Counted from the stretch's first letter, positions 1 to 6,024 are shown. The stretch: DNA of 6,082 bases from UBA4823 sp034436035 (GCA_034436035.1 DAOTVW010000307.1:1-6082); one strand, 5' to 3'. The notes: generated from the sequence alone by a model not told the origin. A program made the numbers and translations.

Positions 1-1280
1 AAATAGACATCCTCCGCAGACAAATGATCGTGGACATAATGATAAAGGGGGATTTCAGGCGCACTATTGTAGCGTTTTAGATCCAATCGAAACCGGATTA
101 CCCCAATGATCACCACTCCTGAAATAAGAATGAGACTCAAGGTTGGTATTAGAGGTTTCACATAGGAAGAAACAGAAAGTTTTGCTAAAGGGATAGCGGG
201 GATGAGTATCTCGATGAACCAAGAAATCCAGATACTTAATGCAAGCGGAATAAGCACAATGGAAATGCGCCAAGGGAACAGGAGGGCGAGTTGATTGCTT
301 TTGGTGACAAATTGAATCACGGTGAGAAGGGAACCAAAGAGAAATGGCACGATCAGGATAGCACGCAATGCCGGCCGGCGGGTGAGGAAAAAGGATGAGA
401 TGAGAATAGCGAGTTGAACCAGGCTGGTGATATTAAACCAGGTATGAATATCGGCGTGATGGGGAATGCGAACTTTCACCAAAATTGCTGCTGCTTTTTC
501 AGCAACTTCTGGTGGGACAAAGGCAAAGTGGACAAGGGTATAAAGAAGGATTGGTAGGATTAATAATAGGTATAAGAAGAGGAGGTGAAAGATTCGGTGT
601 ATAAACGGTTTATCTAATGGATATTTTCGCTGATCCTTATCAAGCCAAAGCACGAAGATGTAGGATAGGATGAGTAGTCCACTGGGCAACAGGTATGTGG
701 GATGAAAGCTTGCCGCAAGGGCTAGGCAAAGAACTGCCAATTCGTTGCGCTGATTAAGGGCGAATAACACCGATACAAGTAGAAAGACACCGAAAACACT
801 TGGTTGAAAGACGCTTCCCAACATCCGTTGGTTTGCCAGTCCGCCTTCCAGGATATACGCCCAGTCTGGGCCAAGTGAATGGGTGAGTAAATAGCGGATT
901 GCCGCAGAATGGAGAACGAATATGGCAGTGATGGCAAGGATTTTATGGCTCAAAGAGGTCAGCTTGATTTGGTAGGCAATTAATTTATAGAAGGCGATAA
1001 AATAAATTGCCTGAATTAAACCGTAATAAAGATAGAATATACCAGTCCAGCGAAACCATTTGAGGGTATGACAGACGAGCAGAGAAAAAAGCGGTGTGGC
1101 ATCTTGGGTGTTTGCCAGCCAATCATGAGCGAGGTTACCGATGTTTGCACAAGCAAAGCCGGGCAAGAAATAGGTATTTTGATTTGATGAAAAGAGCGGG
1201 TATTGGGTATAGGAAACAGAAAAAAGGATGGATAAGGTGATTAATCCTAAAGCAGGCAGGTTTGCTTTTGAAAGCTTCAT
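1..1280 (-). CDS. Polytopic membrane protein of unknown function, possibly GT-C-like (C-terminus beyond window edge)
   Basis: The minus-strand frame is open without a stop from ATG 1278-1280 to the window edge, giving 426 residues. An in-frame TAG lies six codons upstream of the ATG, which fixes the N-terminus; no clear Shine-Dalgarno is visible. I count about ten hydrophobic segments: near residues 9-26, 78-103, 111-133, 156-175, 180-212 (perhaps two), 226-255, 282-300, 305-325, 332-358 and 376-396. A long polar loop (27-70) after the first segment holds NQNTYFLPG, HDW and DATPLFS. Later come LGPDW (136-140), NQRMLGSVFQPSVFG (150-164), FHPTYLLPSG (192-201), PWR (336-338) and YHYVHDHL (413-420). 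One helix, then a large acidic loop, then many helices recalls GT-C glycosyltransferases and mannosyltransferase-like proteins, but I see no diagnostic motif, so function stays unknown. It starts 38 bp after moaA on the same strand and probably shares its transcript. Confidence 0.85.
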   Translation of the reverse strand, partial: MKLSKANLPALGLITLSILFSVSYTQYPLFSSNQNTYFLPGFACANIGNLAHDWLANTQDATPLFSLLVCHTLKWFRWTGIFYLYYGLIQAIYFIAFYKLIAYQIKLTSLSHKILAITAIFVLHSAAIRYLLTHSLGPDWAYILEGGLANQRMLGSVFQPSVFGVFLLVSVLFALNQRNELAVLCLALAASFHPTYLLPSGLLILSYIFVLWLDKDQRKYPLDKPFIHRIFHLLFLYLLLILPILLYTLVHFAFVPPEVAEKAAAILVKVRIPHHADIHTWFNITSLVQLAILISSFFLTRRPALRAILIVPFLFGSLLTVIQFVTKSNQLALLFPWRISIVLIPLALSIWISWFIEILIPAIPLAKLSVSSYVKPLIPTLSLILISGVVIIGVIRFRLDLKRYNSAPEIPLYHYVHDHLSAEDVY

Positions 1281-1318
1281 TGATACTTTTAACTATTAGG
1301 TTGAACTTTTTCTTTAAG

Positions 1319-2299
1319 TTATCCCCCAATTTGATTCATAACTCGATTGGTTGCAATTTCGTGTTGAGCGAGACCATGTCCCCATGGTTTTTCCCATAAT
1401 CCATCGATGATTAACTGGCGTAAGTCGGCAAGGCTGGCGCCTGCTCGTAATGGGGTGAGTAAGTCTACTTCGCCTTCTCTCAATAGGCAAAGGCGGAGGC
1501 GTCCATCGGCAGTGAGGCGGGCACGCGTACATAAAGCACAAAAGGGTTTTGTGACCGAGGCGATAAAGCCAACTTCACCAATGGCACCGCTAATGCGGTA
1601 AACGCGTGCTTCTCCATCCAATTTCCCGTTATGTAGGGGTTCTAATGCGCCAAATGCTTGAGAGACACGTTTGGCTATTTCATCGGCGGAGACGACTAAT
1701 TGTTGTTGAAATTCTGTTGCTCCACCGAGGGGCATCATCTCAATGAATCGAATTTGCCATGGATGAGTCAGGGTTAACCGGGCAAGTTCAACCACATCGT
1801 CTTCGTTGTAATTTCGCACTACCACAGCATTGATTTTCACTGGCGTCAATCCAGCCTGTTCAGCTGCCCGGATGCCTTCCCAGACATCGCTTAGGCTTCC
1901 CCAGCGTGTCATCGTTTGGAATTTTTTTTCATCGAGCGTATCGAGGCTGATATTGACACGTTTCAAACCTGCTTTGGCGAGTTTTTCTGCCAATTTGGGG
2001 AGGAGAATGCCGTTAGTGGTCATGGTAACCGAGTCAATCCCATTTATATGGGTGATTTCTCGAACCAACTCCACCACGTTTTTGCGCAATGTAGGCTCGC
2101 CACCGGTTAAACGGATCTTATTGAAACCTAACTGGGCAAACAATCGGCTCAGCAGGATGACTTCGTCGTCTTGCATTAATTCTGCATTTGGCTGGAAGAC
2201 CATATCTTCCGGCATGCAATAGACACAACGTAAATTACAGTGATCGGTTAAGCTAATGCGGAGGTAATGTAAATTTCTGCCAAATCGGTCAAGTGCCAT
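1319..2299 (-). CDS. moaA: GTP 3',8-cyclase MoaA (radical SAM, molybdenum cofactor biosynthesis)
   Basis: MoaA converts GTP to 3',8-cyclo-7,8-dihydro-GTP, the first step of molybdopterin synthesis, in the cytoplasm; MoaC then forms cPMP. The 326-residue protein has the usual family length. Visible motifs: LRISLTDHCNLRCVYC with the SAM-cluster cysteines C21, C25 and C28; GGEP at 66-69; the C-terminal second [4Fe-4S] site CALC (C254, C257) plus C271 in TADGRLRLCL; nearby arginines of TRARL that match the GTP-binding ones; and the terminal Gly-Gly (325-326), known in the family to be needed for activity. I chose ATG 2297-2299 because MALDRFGR matches typical MoaA N-termini and GGGTG lies just upstream. 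A TTG at 2309-2311 would add four residues but has no ribosome site. No other moa, moe or mog gene is in the window, so partners must lie elsewhere. It is divergent from the HAD gene and 38 bp upstream of the membrane-protein gene. Confidence 0.97.
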   Translation of the reverse strand: MALDRFGRNLHYLRISLTDHCNLRCVYCMPEDMVFQPNAELMQDDEVILLSRLFAQLGFNKIRLTGGEPTLRKNVVELVREITHINGIDSVTMTTNGILLPKLAEKLAKAGLKRVNISLDTLDEKKFQTMTRWGSLSDVWEGIRAAEQAGLTPVKINAVVVRNYNEDDVVELARLTLTHPWQIRFIEMMPLGGATEFQQQLVVSADEIAKRVSQAFGALEPLHNGKLDGEARVYRISGAIGEVGFIASVTKPFCALCTRARLTADGRLRLCLLREGEVDLLTPLRAGASLADLRQLIIDGLWEKPWGHGLAQHEIATNRVMNQIGG

Positions 2300-2337
2300 C
2301 GCTACACCCAAAATGAATTCAGAGGGATATACTCTAT

Positions 2338-2345
2338 ATTATAAT
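2338..2345. promoter_or_regulatory. Overlapping divergent -10 boxes between moaA and the HAD gene
   Basis: The 8-mer ATTATAAT contains TATAAT on the plus strand (2340-2345) and also on the minus strand (2343 down to 2338). The plus-strand box fits transcription of the HAD gene with a leader of about 45 nt; the minus-strand box fits moaA with a leader of about 30 nt. The -35 matches are weak: TTCAGA at 2318-2323 with a 16-bp spacer on the plus strand, and nothing convincing on the minus strand. With -10 hexamers overlapping, polymerase could load in only one direction at a time. Confidence 0.5.
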
Positions 2346-2381
2346 CATAAATAGGGTAAAATCCGCTCCATATTGTTAATT

Positions 2382-2387
2382 GAGAAG
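2382..2387 (+). promoter_or_regulatory. Ribosome binding site deciding the HAD gene start
   Basis: GAGAAG lies 10 nt before ATG 2398-2400. It is a partial Shine-Dalgarno match, but the only purine-rich site near any of the candidate starts (TTG 2380, ATG 2398, ATG 2416, ATG 2419), so it favours 2398. Confidence 0.4.
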
Positions 2388-2397
2388 ATTAATATTT

Positions 2398-3120
2398 ATG
2401 GCGCGTATAATTGATATGATGTTTGAATTGATTGCATTCGATGCTGATGATACCCTGTGGCATAACGAGAGCCGTTATTCCAAAGCAAAAGAGGATTTTG
2501 CGACTCTATTGACCGCGTATCAAGCCCCCGAACAATCGAAAGCTATTCTGGATGAAATAGAAGTCCGTAATATAGCGCTCTATGGGTATGGCATGAAAAG
2601 TTTTACGCTCTCGATGATTGAAGCGGCAATTGCATTAAGTAATGGGGCTATTAGCGGCGGGGAATTAAGATCGATACTCGATCTGGCGCGGCAGGTATTA
2701 ACTGCTGATGTAGAGCTTTTTCCTCATGTGCAAGCGACAATCCATCACTTAGCGCAATATCATCCATTAATGTTGATTACCAAAGGCGATGCGAGTGAGC
2801 AGGAAAGCAAAGTGCAGCGCTCCGGTTTGCGGCAATACTTTCGCCTGATCGAAATTGTCCATGAGAAAACCATATCTACATACCAAACGATTTTAGAGAA
2901 ATACCATATTCCGGCGGAGTCGTTTGTCATGGTAGGGAACTCATTGCGTTCCGACATTTACCCGGTAGTGCGCTTAGGGGGGACGGCTGTTTACATCCCT
3001 CAAGCCTCGACCTGGTTTCACGAAAACCTGGTCGATGAGATTTTAGAGGCGCAGGATTATTACCAGCTCGATCATATCGGTCAACTGCCCGATTTGTTGG
3101 CAAGGTTAGAGAAGCATTAG
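2398..3120 (+). CDS. HAD-superfamily hydrolase (COG1011/YjjG-type phosphatase)
   Basis: This is a 240-residue cytosolic phosphohydrolase of the haloacid dehalogenase superfamily. Motif I is FDADDTL with nucleophile D15 and acid/base D17; motif II is LITKGD with T128; motif III is probably K157 in HEKT; motif IV is MVGNSLRSD with D186. Residues of about 22-95 between motifs I and II are mainly helical, as in a C1-type cap, which selects the substrate. The length is normal for YjjG or phosphoglycolate-phosphatase-like enzymes. The substrate cannot be told from sequence; a small phosphate ester or nucleotide is likely. Start choice: ATG 2398 has GAGAAG upstream. ATG 2416 or 2419 would give MMFELIAFD, closer to common family N-termini, but has no ribosome site; a TTG at 2380 would add six residues. 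The gene stands alone, divergent from moaA. No strong terminator follows. Confidence 0.92.
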   Translation: MARIIDMMFELIAFDADDTLWHNESRYSKAKEDFATLLTAYQAPEQSKAILDEIEVRNIALYGYGMKSFTLSMIEAAIALSNGAISGGELRSILDLARQVLTADVELFPHVQATIHHLAQYHPLMLITKGDASEQESKVQRSGLRQYFRLIEIVHEKTISTYQTILEKYHIPAESFVMVGNSLRSDIYPVVRLGGTAVYIPQASTWFHENLVDEILEAQDYYQLDHIGQLPDLLARLEKH

Positions 3121-3478
3121 TTAAAAAAGATAACAAAGAATAGATTTCCTTTTTCTTTCCCAACCGCAACATAAGCAACCTTGGGTTTTTTCCGTTTGTG
3201 AAAAGGTGTTTCGTCATAGTATGATGTGGAGATTTGGCTATACCGCTAAAAGCCAGCATTATGAGATGCATCGGGTCATTTTATAATATCTGTGCATATT
3301 CGCTGCACTCCGCACAATGCTGCGCAGCCTTCTCCCTTGGATGAAAACAATCTTGGTCATCGTGTAAATCCTATCCATAGTATGTCATGAATAGAACACT
3401 GAATTAATCTATTGCTGTCCACTAACAGGCAACTTAGGGGAGCTTGATTTATTAATGACATGGTCAAGTGGTAAAAAT

Positions 3479-3522
3479 ATATTGCAATATTAACAAATTA
3501 TGCATAACATCTAACAATATTG
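3479..3522. repeat. Two AT-rich palindromes sharing CAATATT
   Basis: ATATTGCAATAT (3479-3490) is a perfect 12-bp palindrome, and CAATATTG (3515-3522) is a perfect 8-bp palindrome. Both contain CAATATT and they are about 30 bp apart, roughly three helical turns. They could be paired operator half-sites upstream of the protease promoter, or simply a product of AT-rich composition. Confidence 0.35.
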
Positions 3523-3524
3523 AA

Positions 3525-3538
3525 AGGGAAATTTCCCT
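3525..3538. promoter_or_regulatory. 14-bp perfect palindrome, candidate operator
   Basis: AGGGAAATTTCCCT is a perfect inverted repeat with no spacer. It ends 10 bp before a TATAAT at 3549-3554, so it would cover the -35 to spacer region of that promoter and could be a binding site for a dimeric regulator of the protease gene. No -35 hexamer is well placed (TTGAAA at 3520-3525 is too far, 23 bp), which would fit an activator-dependent promoter. As RNA it would form a short hairpin without a loop, so a DNA role is more likely. Confidence 0.45.
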
Positions 3539-3548
3539 AAAATTTCTC

Positions 3549-3554
3549 TATAAT
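3549..3554 (+). promoter_or_regulatory. Candidate -10 box for the metalloprotease gene
   Basis: Exact TATAAT, about 65 bp upstream of the proposed CTG start, giving a leader of about 60 nt that includes the start-codon hairpin. There is no recognisable -35 at 16-18 bp; the palindrome at 3525-3538 occupies that space. Confidence 0.4.
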
Positions 3555-3600
3555 TATTACCAGAGGTTTCAAAAAAAGAATTTAACAGAATAACGATTTA

Positions 3601-3624
3601 TTTCAAGAGGTAAATCCTCTGAAA
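3601..3624 (+). promoter_or_regulatory. Hairpin enclosing the Shine-Dalgarno and CTG start
   Basis: TTTC (3601-3604) and AGAGG (3606-3610) pair with CCTCT (3616-3620) and GAAA (3621-3624). This gives nine base pairs, one bulged A (3605) and a TAAAT loop. The Shine-Dalgarno (AAGAGGT, 3605-3611) forms the left arm and the CTG start (3619-3621) lies in the right arm, so folding would hide both from the ribosome. Six T follow three bases later (3628-3633), so the same element could also act as a weak terminator. CAGAGG at 3561-3566 is complementary to CCTCTG at 3616-3621 and could compete for the right arm, leaving the Shine-Dalgarno free. Confidence 0.5.
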
Positions 3625-5475
3625 CACTTTTTTGTATACTTACTTCTCACCACGAGTCTTTTGATCGGCGCTGTTTCACCCATCCAGGCAGCGAGTGATG
3701 CGGTCAATAAGAACACAAACATTGTCCTTCGTGATTCGCTATCACCGGATTGGAATGTGCCGTCAGGGAATAGTGAAACGGATAATTATGCTTGTCCAGT
3801 TAATGATTTATTGATCCTGAACACAGCTGATTCCGAGACATTAACAAAAACAATCCGTCATATCGAAGATCTGGGAGGTTGTGCTGTCCATATTTTCCCC
3901 CCGCGTTATCTGATGGGTGATTTTCCGCCAGTTGTTCTATCCACCCTCATCCAGGATGGGTTATTGAAAGAAAGTTATTCAAAGACATCCACGCAAAACA
4001 TAGAACTCCAGTCAGTATTACCAGACTGGGTAGCATCTGTTTGGCAGCAAACTATTTCGAACCAGTCCGCTATCCCTGCTAGCCCCGCTTCTATGGCAGC
4101 TGGTTCACCGTTAACCGGTGATGTGCGTATCCTCCCTCAGGCTGACTCTGCTCCACGTTTACTAGCAGCCCAATCAATAACACCCGGTTATTATCAAACG
4201 AGTGAATTCATGGCTGGTAAGATTGCAGTGGGGATCATCTTTCCGGAATCAAATGGCTTATCCGATCCCAATTTGGAAAATTGGGATAATACTCGTATGA
4301 ATACCGTCATTACGAAGGTTCAATCTGCGATGGATTGGTGGAAGAATCAGAATCCGAATGGTCATCTAAGCTTTTATTATGACATCCAACCACAAGTACC
4401 GACAAAATACGAACCAATTATCCATTCTTCGAGTCAAGATGCATTATGGATCAATGACGTTTTTAATAAAATAGGATATACAAAGACATCCATGCAATAT
4501 AATGCGTTTGATTATCTCAACGCCCTGCGTACCCAATACCATACTGACTGGGCAGTGGTGATTTTTGTAGTGGATAGTTATAAAGATGCTGATGGAACAT
4601 TTCCGGATGGATATTTTGCATACACCTATGTCAACCCAGGTTTGATCGTGATGACCTATGATAATGATGGTTGGGGTATCAATAATCTGGATAGTGTGGT
4701 AGCACACGAATTTGCTCATGATTTTGGAGCGGCAGATGAATATTGTCAGCCCGGTTATGCCTGCTGCTGGGGCGGATTGGCTTACGATGGCTCTGGGTAT
4801 AATTACAGTTATCTTTATATCCCGAATTCCAATTGCGAAGCTGGTTGTGATAAAAACCATAATGGCATTTGTGATGGAAATGATTCAACCCCAAATTCGA
4901 ACTGTCAAAATTGTACTTCCTGTGTACAGGTAAGTTGTCTAATGCGCAGTGGAGGCATATCAGCTGGACTAGACAAGCCTACTCGAGAACAAGTTGGGAT
5001 AAGGGACAGTGATGGAGATCAAATTTTGGATCCTATGGATACGGCTGTATCTTTGGTGGTCAATCAATCTCCGCCAGCTTCTACGCAGGAAACCATGCTT
5101 CAATTTCATGGTGAGGCTTCTGAAACACCCTATCCGACTTCAAATCCTAGCAAAACCAGTGTCACTATCAACTATATCCGCGACATCCAAGTTCAATTAG
5201 ATAACAGCACAGAGTGGATCTCAGTCAATGCCGAGGATGGCGCTTATGATGAAGTTCAAGAGAGCTTTACTTATACAACACCTTCATTGGGATTCGGCAT
5301 TCACACAGTGAAAATACGTGCGATAGACCGCTCTGGCAATATTTCCCCAATTTATCAGACTACCGTTACCGTTTTAGCAGATCCGACTTTATTAAAAAAT
5401 TTCGAGTATTTACCATTGATATTGACTTCACCATCGCTCATTACAAGTTTCCTCATTTTTGGTTTTGGAAAGTAA
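3619..5475 (+). CDS. Secreted metzincin-type zinc metalloprotease with Cys-rich/calcium insert and Ig-like domain
   Basis: This is a 618-residue predicted exported zinc endopeptidase. From CTG 3619 the N-terminus reads KHFFVYLLLTTSLLIGAVS then PIQA, a classic Sec signal peptide cut after about A24; AAGAGGT sits 7 nt upstream. The first in-frame TTG (3661) would destroy the signal peptide and lacks a ribosome site; no ATG or GTG is available after the stop at 3583. Residues of about 25-195 look like a propeptide. The catalytic domain starts near GKIAVGIIFPESNG (200-213). HEFAHDFGAADEY gives zinc ligands H363, H367 and probably D373, catalytic E364 and G370; SCLM (M442) fits the Met-turn. Ten cysteines lie within 376-440, with a calcium-loop-like DKNHNGICD (411-419); DSDGDQILD (463-471) is a second such loop. 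An Ig-like beta domain spans about 514-586. The tail has YLPLIL, a hydrophobic stretch and a final Lys. Substrate unknown; I cannot name a MEROPS family. Confidence 0.88.
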   Translation: MKHFFVYLLLTTSLLIGAVSPIQAASDAVNKNTNIVLRDSLSPDWNVPSGNSETDNYACPVNDLLILNTADSETLTKTIRHIEDLGGCAVHIFPPRYLMGDFPPVVLSTLIQDGLLKESYSKTSTQNIELQSVLPDWVASVWQQTISNQSAIPASPASMAAGSPLTGDVRILPQADSAPRLLAAQSITPGYYQTSEFMAGKIAVGIIFPESNGLSDPNLENWDNTRMNTVITKVQSAMDWWKNQNPNGHLSFYYDIQPQVPTKYEPIIHSSSQDALWINDVFNKIGYTKTSMQYNAFDYLNALRTQYHTDWAVVIFVVDSYKDADGTFPDGYFAYTYVNPGLIVMTYDNDGWGINNLDSVVAHEFAHDFGAADEYCQPGYACCWGGLAYDGSGYNYSYLYIPNSNCEAGCDKNHNGICDGNDSTPNSNCQNCTSCVQVSCLMRSGGISAGLDKPTREQVGIRDSDGDQILDPMDTAVSLVVNQSPPASTQETMLQFHGEASETPYPTSNPSKTSVTINYIRDIQVQLDNSTEWISVNAEDGAYDEVQESFTYTTPSLGFGIHTVKIRAIDRSGNISPIYQTTVTVLADPTLLKNFEYLPLILTSPSLITSFLIFGFGK

Positions 5476-5661
5476 GCGAACCCTGCAATTTCTTAAAGGG
5501 AACATGGCCTAATACTCATGAAATAATATAGACAAGATTTACAAAGTGAAACAGATTGTTTTCATTGAGGGATATGGATGTGCGGAGTTTTTGATGTAAG
5601 CAGAGAATACGCTATATATATAACTTCCTACCACCTCAAGTTGCGCTTGCAATTGGCTGAT

Positions 5662-5739
5662 AAATCCGTCCACGAATGGGAAACAAATAAACGAATGACG
5701 GCGCTATTTGTGCATTCGTTTAATGTTCGTGGACGGTTT
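5662..5739. repeat. 78-bp two-tiered inverted repeat (MITE/REP-like)
   Basis: Outer arms CCGTCCACGAA (5666-5676) and TTCGTGGACGG (5726-5736) are perfect over 11 bp and extend by AAA/TTT past one bulged T. Inner arms TAAACGAATG (5688-5697) and CATTCGTTTA (5713-5722) are perfect over 10 bp. A further ACAAATA/TATTTGT pair (5683-5689, 5705-5711) offers an alternative fold. The left and right spacers between the tiers differ (11 versus 3 nt), so the structure is a cruciform or hairpin with an asymmetric internal loop. No T-run follows, so it is not a terminator. It resembles interspersed non-autonomous palindromic elements. Confidence 0.7.
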
Positions 5740-5793
5740 GCTATCCCACACAAAACCTATGACATAATATTGAACGAAGTCAATCCCTCTTCA

Positions 5794-5822
5794 AATGCCG
5801 CCATTCGGCATTATCGCCGAAT
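5794..5822. repeat. Two overlapping, mutually exclusive hairpins
   Basis: AATGCCG (5794-5800) pairs with CGGCATT (5806-5812) over a CCATT loop. ATTCGGC (5803-5809) pairs with GCCGAAT (5816-5822) over an ATTATC loop. Both stems are perfect 7-bp and both need the shared CGGC segment, so only one can form at a time. No T-run follows either. Confidence 0.55.
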
Positions 5823-5915
5823 CTCTCCATGACCGCTGACTGGATGGCGTAACTATCTCCCAAACGGGGTTAAAATTGATTCACTTTTCAGGCACGCAGC
5901 TATGGGATAAAACCT

Positions 5916-6024
5916 GGTATGCAAGACCCTCAAGACACGACCGAGTTCAAACCTGACAGGTCTTCCTAGAGCCAATGATTATTGAGTCGCTCAAATAGAC
6001 AAGAGGTTCGGTATGTAAGACTCT
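5916..6024 (+). repeat. Imperfect direct repeat, 15 bp, two copies
   Basis: GGTATGCAAGACCCT (5916-5930) and GGTATGTAAGACTCT (6010-6024) match at 13 of 15 positions, 94 bp apart. In both cases the copy precedes one arm of the large inverted repeat, which suggests a duplicated and diverged repeat unit. Confidence 0.5.

Larger units (their letters stand above)
3121..3618. other. Long intergenic spacer without a supported gene
   Basis: About 500 bp separate the HAD stop from the protease start. No frame has a convincing coding sequence. The spacer holds a 17-nt pyrimidine run (3145-3161), a weak terminator-like CCCAA/TTGGG stem followed by six T (3159-3191), a 10-bp palindrome GCTGCGCAGC (3319-3328), and an AT-rich right half from about 3440 with several palindromes described separately. 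The right half looks like the regulatory region of the protease gene; the left half may be relic sequence. Confidence 0.7.

Noticed and set aside
64..273. 69-codon minus-strand frame, also 722-937 and 1135-1329
   Set aside because: All lie in other frames of the continuous membrane-protein frame that is open from 1280 to the left edge; their peptides show no family resemblance.
1407..2222. Open frames on both strands within moaA (1314-1541, 1407-1601, 1830-2222, 1916-2110)
   Set aside because: They overlap an intact moaA with all motifs; their peptides are arginine/proline-rich or shadow-like.
2300..2311. TTG start for moaA four codons upstream
   Set aside because: No ribosome binding site precedes it; ATG 2299 gives a typical MoaA N-terminus with GGGTG upstream.
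2300..2397. Molybdenum-cofactor riboswitch upstream of moaA
   Set aside because: With the HAD gene starting at 2398 and a -10 near 2340, the moaA leader is about 30 nt, too short for that RNA, and no extended stems are visible.
2406..2411. TATAAT inside the first codons of the HAD gene
   Set aside because: It lies downstream of the preferred start; it would only matter if translation began at 2416 or later without a leader, and no -35 accompanies it.
3159..3191. Terminator after the HAD gene (CCCAA/TTGGG stem, six T)
   Set aside because: Only five base pairs with a 17-nt loop; too weak to call, mentioned in the spacer entry.
2927..3271. 114-codon minus-strand frame opposite the HAD gene end
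   Set aside because: Most of it is antisense to the intact HAD motif IV region; no ribosome site or recognisable domain.
3282..3287. TATAAT in the middle of the spacer
   Set aside because: No acceptable -35 (TTATGA at best) and more than 300 bp from the next gene.
3661..3663. TTG 3661 as protease start
   Set aside because: It would cut away the basic and most of the hydrophobic part of the signal peptide, and no Shine-Dalgarno lies upstream.
4444..4933. Frames on both strands within the protease (4444-4860, 4679-4894, 4712-4933, 5009-5200)
   Set aside because: They overlap the zinc-motif coding region in other frames and have no recognisable features.
5578..5832. 84-codon plus-strand frame with a GAGGG 6 nt upstream
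   Set aside because: Despite the ribosome-site-like sequence, its middle is simply the translation of the inverted repeat 5662-5739 and its end that of the hairpins at 5794-5822; no domain is seen.
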